Assembly: GCA_012519085.1 (NCBI GenBank)
Contig: JAAYQX010000013.1
Span: forward strand, 1 to 34,026
Source: Clostridiaceae bacterium
Lineage (GTDB): Bacteria; Bacillota; Clostridia; Saccharofermentanales; DTU023
DNA length: 34,026 nt
Direction: 5' to 3'
Below the pieces are notes generated by a model. That model ran no database searches. It saw nothing but the letters and a program-made list of their open reading frames with translations, and had not been told where the DNA came from. Below, piece after piece: positions 1-8,161 of this stretch. Position 1 is the stretch's first letter, and the number at the start of each line of letters is the position of its first letter. The position numbers and the translations under genes were made by a program.

Positions 1-1064
1 CAGGTCGACATACGCTTATCCTGGCCATTCTCCTTGAGTTTGGCGGCGATAGAATCCAGCATATATTGGACATCGCCCTCATGTCCTTCGACTTCGATAG
101 ACAAAGCGGCGGGATAGCCGTGATAGGGGCTGGGGCAGCACTGCTGCGGGAAGATGGCACCCTGCTCGTAGACGGAGCGGATCAGAGGTTCCTGCATGGC
201 GCAGTTGGTAGAGAAGAAAGCGGTATCTTTACCATACTGGGCAATCTGACGCGGCACATCTTCAATAATGAATTGCTGTGCGCCTGATACACCCTGGTCG
301 CCGGTGGGATCCGGTGCATTGACTTCAACCAACTCCATACCCAGCTCTTTACAGGTCTCTTTCATGATATTGAGACGATTGGCAATAGTGGCATAACCGA
401 GGTGGCGCGGGAAAGAGTAGTGAATAAAGGTCTTGGCTCCCATTCTATGTGCCTCTGTCGGTATGGTCTTGCCCATTGAGATTTCATCGACGAGGGTACA
501 GATATCGGATTTCTCAGACATAACACCCGGGTCTTCGGCAACAACGCCGCAGATGAACATCATATCAGGATTGGTTTCCCTGACTTTGTCAATCGATGCA
601 GCTGTGCCGGGAACGGCCTGACCGACTACGATCGCCTTGACCAGAGGATCAGAGGCCAGATTGACGAACTGTGAAATCGTGGTTTCAGTCTCAGTTGAGA
701 AGTTGTCAGGATAGGTGGTGTGAACGATCTTGTCAGCACCATGTTTAGCGATCTGAGCCATAGCTTCCTGGAATTCTTCTTCACCCTGAGAAACCGTACC
801 GGTAACGATACCGATCTTATAGGGTTCGACTTCAACTGCAGGTTCTTCTCCCCCTTCATCTGCCTCTGCAGTTGTTTCTTCAGCAGGCTCCTCCTGCTCA
901 TCAGGTGCCTCTGTCTCTTCTGCGTCGTCCGGTTCAACGGCAGCATCAGTTGCAGGGGCTTCTTCTGCTTCTGTCTTCTCAGCATCTTTGCCGCGGCAAG
1001 CTATCAAGGGCATGACGAGTGCAAAGATAACGAGAAGAATTAGGATTTTCTTCAGTCCTTTCAT
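1..1064 (-). CDS. DUF3798-family periplasmic-binding-like lipoprotein (partial, runs off left edge)
   Basis: Open frame on - strand from ATG at 1064 to window start. N-term MKGLKKILILLVIFALVMPLIAC (lipobox), acidic Thr/Glu/Ala linker, then ...YKIGIVTGTVSQGEEEFQEAMAQIAKHGADKIVHTTYPDNF...MSEKSDICTLVDEISMGKTIPTEAHRMGAKTFIHYSFPRHLGYATIANRLNIMKETCKELGMELVEVNAPDPTGDQGVSGAQQF..., recalled as DUF3798 (PF12683)-like. SD AAAGGAGG upstream. Not in the ORF track because no stop lies in the window. Confidence 0.85.
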   Translation of the reverse strand, partial: MKGLKKILILLVIFALVMPLIACRGKDAEKTEAEEAPATDAAVEPDDAEETEAPDEQEEPAEETTAEADEGGEEPAVEVEPYKIGIVTGTVSQGEEEFQEAMAQIAKHGADKIVHTTYPDNFSTETETTISQFVNLASDPLVKAIVVGQAVPGTAASIDKVRETNPDMMFICGVVAEDPGVMSEKSDICTLVDEISMGKTIPTEAHRMGAKTFIHYSFPRHLGYATIANRLNIMKETCKELGMELVEVNAPDPTGDQGVSGAQQFIIEDVPRQIAQYGKDTAFFSTNCAMQEPLIRSVYEQGAIFPQQCCPSPYHGYPAALSIEVEGHEGDVQYMLDSIAAKLKENGQDKRMST

Positions 1065-1198
1065 TATTTTCCTCCTTTTAAAATATCCGTTACAACAACT
1101 GAATCACTTAATTAAGGCTTAATCCATTGCTAACGGTATCATTACAATAGTCTATCATGATCAATTAGGGTATAGCAAATGAAAAGGAATGTGAGCTC

Positions 1199-2407
1199 TT
1201 AGTTGTTTTGACGAAAAAAACGTCTGCTTGAAGTAGCATTTTGACTTTCCAGTGACAGTTCTGACTCTATTTTCTCATTTAAAGCTTGGCCTAGACTGAG
1301 ATCCGGGTAGATAGCATATTTGGTGCAGTAGGAAATATAATCAAGTCCTGAATCAAGATAGTGTATCGCAAGATCTTTGATAAAATGGCGACTGTTGGGA
1401 TGAGCAATGCTGGTAATGATTGGCACCTGACTCCAGATAATTTCCGGTGTGGGATTGATATTCTTGCTCCGGTGCAGATGTCGAGTACCATAGTTAGTAT
1501 CGGAGAAATAATACTTATCTTCCAGATCAAGACATAATTTGGTCAGAGTAGTGGCAACTACGGAGCGCGGGTAGGCAAATTGCAGAGTAAGCCAGCCATG
1601 AATGTATTGAGATCTGCTGCTTAGATAGAGGATAACTTTTTCCAGCTTGTCGATCTCCTGTTTCTTTTTCAAAGTAGCCAGTACCGGAAATAGCAAAGCC
1701 TGATCTTTCCTGGAGAGTCCTACCGCAAAATCCCGCAACTCAGATTTATTGTTCAGACGGTCAAGTTTAGCCAGGAGCCAGGTGCGGGAGCTCTTTTGTT
1801 GTTCTAACTGAATTTCGCGCGGTAAACGAAAGTTCTCACGCATAAAGTCCAAAGCATTTTGGAAACCTGGGTACAACAGCTGAGCCCGTGGCACTTTCGG
1901 TATAGGATATACTTTTGTACCGGGGTCTACGTCGGGTTCAGGGAATACTTCAATTACAGCTTCACTTTCCGGATCAGGATCGGATTCAGGTGTGAAAGCG
2001 ATATCACTCTGCAGGTCCGGGGTAAATTCCTGTCCGGTGTTAAGATCAGTTTCACTATCAGCCTGAACATGAAATTCAGCAGTTGCCGGGTCTACAAATT
2101 GAGCTGACTTGCGTGACTGCTCAGGCTCAGTTTCTACGGTAAAATCACTCTTTTCCGGTTCAGAGGTAGCCGGCACTATAGGAGAAGTATCGGGCAGGGG
2201 AGAAGATAATTGAGTAGTTGGAGTGCCTGATGTCTTTATCTCCTGCAAATTAAGTACACTTCTTCTAATGCCTTTGCCGTCGGGTTCAGATGTTTCAATT
2301 GTCGACAGGGGCAACTCCTGAGGCAATTCCGGCACAGCGGAATCCTCCGGAGAACGTCCTGAGTCGGGGACGAAATTGCCGGGCATATTTGCGGGCAAAC
2401 GTCTCAT
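1199..2407 (-). CDS. Uncharacterised soluble protein: acidic/Pro-rich N-terminal half, helical C-terminal domain; partner of the upstream MotA/ExbB-like gene
   Basis: 402-aa ORF whose ATG overlaps the stop of 2404..3957 (4-nt overlap); no signal peptide or TM segment; C-terminal ~220 aa look like a folded helical domain; family not recognised. Confidence 0.8.
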   Translation of the reverse strand: MRRLPANMPGNFVPDSGRSPEDSAVPELPQELPLSTIETSEPDGKGIRRSVLNLQEIKTSGTPTTQLSSPLPDTSPIVPATSEPEKSDFTVETEPEQSRKSAQFVDPATAEFHVQADSETDLNTGQEFTPDLQSDIAFTPESDPDPESEAVIEVFPEPDVDPGTKVYPIPKVPRAQLLYPGFQNALDFMRENFRLPREIQLEQQKSSRTWLLAKLDRLNNKSELRDFAVGLSRKDQALLFPVLATLKKKQEIDKLEKVILYLSSRSQYIHGWLTLQFAYPRSVVATTLTKLCLDLEDKYYFSDTNYGTRHLHRSKNINPTPEIIWSQVPIITSIAHPNSRHFIKDLAIHYLDSGLDYISYCTKYAIYPDLSLGQALNEKIESELSLESQNATSSRRFFRQNN

Positions 2408-3957
2408 CTATTCTGTGTTCCTTCTCCTCTTAAGCGTAGAGCGACCGGTAAACCATCGATCGCATCGCGGATCTCAGCTACGACAAAGCTCAGACGCTCA
2501 ATGACTTCACCTAGACCGGCATCGTACTCGGATAGTGTCTGGTGGACAAACTGGGCAGATTCGGTTGTGAAATGTGTGGTATTGTCTTGAATGGTCCGGT
2601 TAATTTCAGACAACTGCTGTACTTGACGGTCGAGATGAGCCAGTAGTCCTGTACCGTACTCCTCTTGTTTCTTGGTCATTTCTGCCGCCTGTTCCAGTGC
2701 AGAAGCCGATTCGGTGATGGAGGCATTCAACCTGTCGCTGAAGACGCTGATCTGGTTGGCCAGATTACTAATATGCAGTGACAGTGAGCGATCCTCACCC
2801 TGATAAAGTCTGGCCAGCCGGTTAGTACTATCACCGATCTTCTCCAGATAGTCACGGATGTCCAACATCTCATTGGCCAGGTCATTTTTAGCCAGCGTCA
2901 TAAGACGCAGAGCTTCGGAGATCTCTTGATTGAGAGCGATATTCTGCTCGCGGGAGGTCTCCAATGTTTGTACGGAAACACCTACATAAGCTTCGGTCTC
3001 GGCGATCAGTTCATTGAGTTTGCCGAGATGGGTATTGAGCGGTCTGAGATGATCTTCCAAGTAGCCGGTGACAACGGCAGAGAATTGTGCAGCCAGATCG
3101 GCCATGCCTTTTTCCTGTCGTTCGGTCAAATCAGTAGCCAGCAGGCTAAGGGTGTCGGCTGCCTTTATTATAGGCGGCGATACTTCTTCAGACATGATCT
3201 GACGTACACTGTGATTGATACCTTGAGCGAATTCGCCTTCAACCAGTTTTCTGGCTGTTTGCTCAAATTCGGTGAGATTGTCTTTGATGGTCTGTTCATA
3301 TTCAAACATGCGGCCGGAGAGTTTGGCCAGACCGATTTGTTCAGTAAAAACGGGATAATTGTCAAGCAACGCCCGGTTCATTTGCATGATTCTGTTGTTT
3401 ATCTTGTCCCGCACGGACTGGGTGATCAACTTCAACAAATAAGAAAGAGTCGCAGCTGTAACCAGAGAAGACAACAGCAGGGAAACTACGGTATTGAAGT
3501 TTTCCTTAGGTATGAGGAACAAAGAAAAGGCAGCTGCTGCAGTTGACAGTAGACCAAGCAACAGAATGATCTTGCTGTACAAACCCTTGATAATATGATT
3601 CTCGTGAGTTGTGAGCAGATCGTTCTCATTAAGTCTGCTGGCAGGATCATATAGCCAACAATTGTTGTGATAATCTTGACTGCGGTGTACAAGATCTGTC
3701 AGAGCAGAACATAGCAGCGGATCTTTGACTTCAGTTTGTTCCAGATAGTCAATCCTGGCGCTGATTTTATCTGTATCCTTAGCTTGGGGATGGGGTGCAT
3801 GTTCAATTATATCTTCCAGCTCCAACAGTTGTTCAGCACTGCGGTGGCCGGCTTTTACTGTCTGCCCGATGGCAAATAAGCAAAAAGCCAGTAAAAACAA
3901 CGGCATGGCCAGGATAAAAATTGAATTGATAATCGTTGAGATGTCATTGGGGTTCAT
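2404..3957 (-). CDS. MotA/TolQ/ExbB-like membrane protein with long cytoplasmic coiled-coil tail
   Basis: 517 aa: TM near residues 10-30, ~100-aa loop, two TMs (KIILLLGLLSTAAAAFSLFL and FNTVVSLLLSSLVTAATLSYLLKLI), then ~320 aa of heptad-like helical sequence. Topology resembles TolQ/ExbB/ZorA; identity is inference. Confidence 0.6.
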   Translation of the reverse strand: MNPNDISTIINSIFILAMPLFLLAFCLFAIGQTVKAGHRSAEQLLELEDIIEHAPHPQAKDTDKISARIDYLEQTEVKDPLLCSALTDLVHRSQDYHNNCWLYDPASRLNENDLLTTHENHIIKGLYSKIILLLGLLSTAAAAFSLFLIPKENFNTVVSLLLSSLVTAATLSYLLKLITQSVRDKINNRIMQMNRALLDNYPVFTEQIGLAKLSGRMFEYEQTIKDNLTEFEQTARKLVEGEFAQGINHSVRQIMSEEVSPPIIKAADTLSLLATDLTERQEKGMADLAAQFSAVVTGYLEDHLRPLNTHLGKLNELIAETEAYVGVSVQTLETSREQNIALNQEISEALRLMTLAKNDLANEMLDIRDYLEKIGDSTNRLARLYQGEDRSLSLHISNLANQISVFSDRLNASITESASALEQAAEMTKKQEEYGTGLLAHLDRQVQQLSEINRTIQDNTTHFTTESAQFVHQTLSEYDAGLGEVIERLSFVVAEIRDAIDGLPVALRLRGEGTQNR

Positions 3958-4168
3958 ACCTGTTTTATAACCTCCGCATACATATAGTAATGGCTCACTA
4001 GCGTTAAAAAATTTATAATGTGGTAATTATAGCATTATCAGGCTAAAATCAATAATCAGAGCCGGAATCGGAGTTAGTACTTGACCGCAGAAGGAAAGAA
4101 ATAAGAGTTTTTAGGGCATCTGTGGTAATCTGTCTTTTGATAATGTCGTTATAAAAATGAGGTGTTAG

Positions 4169-5827
4169 ATGTCAACAAAGTATATTTTCGTTACCGGCGG
4201 TGTGGTATCGGGCCTAGGCAAAGGCATTACAGCGGCAGCACTAGGCAGACTGTTGATCGCCCGCGGACTCACCGTCAGAATTCAGAAATTCGATCCCTAT
4301 ATTAATGTCAACCCCGCCTTAATGAACCCCACACAACATGGGGAGATTTTTATCACAGAGGATGGCGCTGAAACCGATCTCGATATCGGTCATTATGAGC
4401 GCTTTACCGATGTCAATCTCTCCCGAGAAAGCGATATCACTTCCGGCAAAGTCTATCTTGACATTCTTACCAGAGAAAGAGCCGGCGGTTACCACGGTGG
4501 AACCGTACAGGTTGTTCCCCATGTCATCAACGAGATTAAAGAGCATGTCTTCCAAGTTTCACGTGAGGGCAATCCGGACGTGGTTATTGCCGAAATTGGC
4601 GGCACGGTCGGAGATATGGAGGGTCAGCCTTTTATTGAGGCGATAAGACAAGTCAGCTACCAAGTGGGGAGAGAAAATGTCTTGTTTATTCATGTTACTT
4701 TATTACCATATTTAACTAAAACCCACGAACTAAAAACCAAACCTACCCAGCACAGCGTACAGAAATTGCTGTCTTTCGGAGTTCAACCGGATATTTTGGT
4801 CTGTCGTACAGAAGTGCCCTTTGATCAGGGGCTGAAACAGAAATTGGCCCTTTACTGCAATGTCAAAGAAGAGGCGGTGATTCAAAATCTGGATTGTGAC
4901 TCTGTCTATGAGTTACCGTTGCTGTTGGAGCAAGAGGGACTGGCCAGAGTGGTATGCAATCATCTCGGTATTGCACAATATGTCGAACCTGATCTATCCG
5001 GTTGGAAAGATCTGGTAGCACGGATCAGAGCGGCTAGAAAGCCTCTAAATATTTCGTTGGTAGGGAAATATACGGAATTATTTGATGCCTATTATTCAGT
5101 GACGGAAGCCCTGGATCATGCCAGTATTACACATGGCGCAATTCCGAATATTGACTGGGTTGCGGCTGAAGAGCTGGAAGGTTTGACTACGGCTGAAGTG
5201 GAAGAAAGATTTAGGGAATCTGATGCGATCTTGGTTCCCGGCGGTTTCGGTCCCAGAGGTATGGAGGGTATGATTGCAGCTGCAAAGGCAGCACGTACCA
5301 AGAAGATACCGTATCTGGGTTTGGGTTTAGGTATGCAGATGGCCGTTGTGGAGGTCGCCCGCAATGTAGCAGGTATTCGCGACGCTCATACGGACGAGTG
5401 TGAAATGCCTTGCAGCGATATTTTTTATTATGCCGGGCTAACTGATGAGATGGCGAATAATCTGGCTGATATTCCCTATGCCGATCAGCCAATGCGTATT
5501 GGGTCATATCCGATGAAGCTGGAGGAGGGGAGTGCTCTGGCAACTATTTATAAGACACTGGAAACAACGGAGAGACATCACCACAGACGTGAGCTAAATC
5601 CAGCCTTTCAGGCTACACTATCTGCTGCCGGTCTTAAATTCAGCGGTACTTCACCTGATGGCCTGCTGGTTGAAGCTTTTGAATATCCGGAACATCCCTT
5701 TTTTGTGGGGATTATCTCCCATCCCGAATTTAAGTCCAGGCCATACCGTCCGCATCCTCTCTTCGATGAGTTGATCCGGAAAGCCTTAATGCACCGTAAG
5801 ATCAGGGAAGATGTCAAAGTAAAGTGA
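4169..5827 (+). CDS. pyrG: CTP synthase (divergent; glutaminase nucleophile Cys replaced by Gly)
   Basis: 552 aa: YIFVTGGVVSGLGKGITAAALGRLL, IQKFDPYINVNPALMNPTQHGE, EIGGTVGDMEGQPFIEAIRQ, KTKPTQHSVQKLLSFGVQPDILVCR, VPGGFGPRGMEGMI, ISHPEFKSRPYRPHPLF. Confidence 0.95.
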   Translation: MSTKYIFVTGGVVSGLGKGITAAALGRLLIARGLTVRIQKFDPYINVNPALMNPTQHGEIFITEDGAETDLDIGHYERFTDVNLSRESDITSGKVYLDILTRERAGGYHGGTVQVVPHVINEIKEHVFQVSREGNPDVVIAEIGGTVGDMEGQPFIEAIRQVSYQVGRENVLFIHVTLLPYLTKTHELKTKPTQHSVQKLLSFGVQPDILVCRTEVPFDQGLKQKLALYCNVKEEAVIQNLDCDSVYELPLLLEQEGLARVVCNHLGIAQYVEPDLSGWKDLVARIRAARKPLNISLVGKYTELFDAYYSVTEALDHASITHGAIPNIDWVAAEELEGLTTAEVEERFRESDAILVPGGFGPRGMEGMIAAAKAARTKKIPYLGLGLGMQMAVVEVARNVAGIRDAHTDECEMPCSDIFYYAGLTDEMANNLADIPYADQPMRIGSYPMKLEEGSALATIYKTLETTERHHHRRELNPAFQATLSAAGLKFSGTSPDGLLVEAFEYPEHPFFVGIISHPEFKSRPYRPHPLFDELIRKALMHRKIREDVKVK

Positions 5828-5930
5828 GAGCTAGAGCCGGCCGACAGCTCGCTGCTTGTGACTTTGCTCTGTGGTGCTCAGCATTATGTGAACGATATTA
5901 TTTGGAGGAAAGTATATTAAGGAGAAAAAT

Positions 5931-7436
5931 ATGGCTACGATCATCCCGGAACTGTCGCGTACTTTTAGTGAGTATCTGCTGCTTCCCAATTTGACAACTG
6001 AAGAATGCACACCGGACAGTGTCGACCTGTCTACACCGCTTGTGCGTTTCCGCAAAGGTGAACAGCCACGCTATCGCTTGAACCTGCCCTTGGTCTCCGC
6101 GATTATGCAGTCTGTTTCCGATGACGGCATGGCAATTGCTCTGGCACGTGAGGGGGGACTGTCTTTTATCTTTGGCTCACAGGCAATTGCTGATCAGGCC
6201 GCTATGGTGCGGCGAGTTAAGAAATATAAAGCCGGTTTTGTTTCTAGCGACAGCAATATCCGGCCGGATCAGACTCTACGAGATATCTTGGACATTAAAG
6301 AGCGGACGGGTCACTCAACGGTACCTGTGACCCATGACGGATCACCCCAGGGTAAGCTGTTAGGTATCGTAACTTCTCGCGATTATCGAGTGAGCAGGCT
6401 CGATCCTGATACACCGGTGCGGGACTTTATGACGACGATGCCTGATTTGATCACAGGCCGGGAAGGAATCACTCTGTCCGAAGCCAATGATATTATCTGG
6501 GACAATAAGCTGAACCAGTTACCTATCGTAGATAAAGAGGGCAATCTGGTTTCTCTGGTTTTCCGTAAGGACTATGACCAACACAAAGAAAATCCATATG
6601 AGCTGCTGGATAAAAGGAAGAGTTTGCTGTGTGGAGCTGGTATCAATACCAGGGATTATGAGGAAAGAGTTCCGGCTTTGCTGGAAGCCGGGGCGGATGT
6701 GCTATGTCTTGACTCGTCGGACGGCTTTACGGAGTGGCAGCGCAAGGCGCTGGCCTGGGCCAGAGAGAAGTACGGAGATGAAGTTCCGGTCGGTGCCGGC
6801 AATGTGGTAGATGCCGAGGGCTTCCGTTTCCTGGCCGAAGCAGGCGCAGCCTTTATCAAAGTAGGTATCGGCGGCGGTTCTATCTGCATTACCAGAGAGC
6901 AAAAGGGCATCGGCCGCGGCCAGGCTTCTGCCGTTATCGAAGTTGCCAAAGCCCGGGATGAGTATTTCGCAGAGACCGGGATCTATGTGCCGATCTGTTC
7001 TGACGGCGGCATCGTCTACGATTATCATATGGTGCTGGCCTTGGCCATGGGTTCGGATTTCCTGATGCTTGGCCGTTATTTTGCTCGCTTTGATGAGAGC
7101 CCGACTCGCAGACTGATGGTCAAAGGCAATTATGTGAAAGAATACTGGGGCGAAGGTTCCAATCGTGCCCGTAACTGGCAGCGCTATGATGACGGCGGTT
7201 CGGGCGGGCATATGAACTTTGAAGAGGGCGTCGATTCCTATGTGCCTTATGCCGGCAAACTAAAAGACAACCTGAAAGTGACAATGGCGAAAATCAAGTC
7301 AACTATGTGTGCTTGCGGCGCAATCACCATTCCTGAGCTGCAGGAAAAAGCCAGGCTGGTCAAAGTATCCCCGACCAGCATTGTCGAGGGCGGAGCCCAT
7401 AATGTTATTCGGAAAGAGAGTGACAGTAGTAATTAG
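5931..7436 (+). CDS. guaB: IMP dehydrogenase with CBS domains
   Basis: 501 aa; CBS region ([38 protein letters not shown]), [16 protein letters not shown], catalytic loop [61 protein letters not shown] upstream. Confidence 0.95.
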   Translation: MATIIPELSRTFSEYLLLPNLTTEECTPDSVDLSTPLVRFRKGEQPRYRLNLPLVSAIMQSVSDDGMAIALAREGGLSFIFGSQAIADQAAMVRRVKKYKAGFVSSDSNIRPDQTLRDILDIKERTGHSTVPVTHDGSPQGKLLGIVTSRDYRVSRLDPDTPVRDFMTTMPDLITGREGITLSEANDIIWDNKLNQLPIVDKEGNLVSLVFRKDYDQHKENPYELLDKRKSLLCGAGINTRDYEERVPALLEAGADVLCLDSSDGFTEWQRKALAWAREKYGDEVPVGAGNVVDAEGFRFLAEAGAAFIKVGIGGGSICITREQKGIGRGQASAVIEVAKARDEYFAETGIYVPICSDGGIVYDYHMVLALAMGSDFLMLGRYFARFDESPTRRLMVKGNYVKEYWGEGSNRARNWQRYDDGGSGGHMNFEEGVDSYVPYAGKLKDNLKVTMAKIKSTMCACGAITIPELQEKARLVKVSPTSIVEGGAHNVIRKESDSSN

Positions 7437-7591
7437 ACGATCTGCTTGCTTAATTTTTGGATTTATATCGGTAAATAGTAACTAGAAAGCTATGCTCAAC
7501 CAATATATGCTATAATCGTCCCGTGTATTCGTAAGATTATAGTTCCGACAGGTGCACTTGCGAAATGATCAATCCACTAGGAGGGAAGCAG

Positions 7592-8074
7592 ATGTCAGAT
7601 AAAACTTATGGCTTGACTTACCAGGGAATTAAAGAATTTCAGCAGGAGCTGGAAGAGCGAAAGACGGTTATTGCCGCTGAGATTGCGGAACGGCTGAAAG
7701 ATGCCCGTGCACTGGGCGATCTGACTGAGAATTCAGAATATGATGAAGCCAAGACGGCGCAGGCGGAAAATGAAATGCGCATTCTGGAGATTGAAAATAT
7801 CCTCAAACATGCCAAAGTAATCGGAGATGAGGAAATCAGTCAGGATGTAGTGACCCTGGGCGGCCAGGTCACTATTCGTGATTTGGAAACCGGAGAAGAT
7901 ATGGAATATGTAGTTGTCAGCTTCCAAGAAGAAGATATTTTCGGTAATCGCATTTCCAGCGAATCACCTGTCGGCAGTGCCATTTTAGGCAAGAAAAAAG
8001 GCAATACGGTAACAGTCAAAACTCCTGCCGGTATGTTAGAGTATAAAATCATGAAAATCAGTAAACCATCCTGA
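7592..8074 (+). CDS. greA: Transcription elongation factor GreA
   Basis: LKDARALGDLTENSEYDEAKTAQAENEMRI is the GreA coiled-coil signature; ATG at 7592 follows AGGAGGG, preferred over the track start at 7565. Confidence 0.95.
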   Translation: MSDKTYGLTYQGIKEFQQELEERKTVIAAEIAERLKDARALGDLTENSEYDEAKTAQAENEMRILEIENILKHAKVIGDEEISQDVVTLGGQVTIRDLETGEDMEYVVVSFQEEDIFGNRISSESPVGSAILGKKKGNTVTVKTPAGMLEYKIMKISKPS

Positions 8075-8161
8075 ATTTCGATTTAGTCGGGTGACAATTA
8101 CGGTTTAAACCAAGCGGCCATCCGACGGGATAGGTCGCTTTATAAATGAAAAGAGAAGAGT

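Noticed and set aside
8112-8140. Hairpin AAGCGGCC...GGTCGCTT between greA and lysS as a terminator
   Set aside because: 8-bp stem with one G-U pair, but no T-run follows and lysS starts ~20 bp later; could be a leader structure, not supportable as a terminator.
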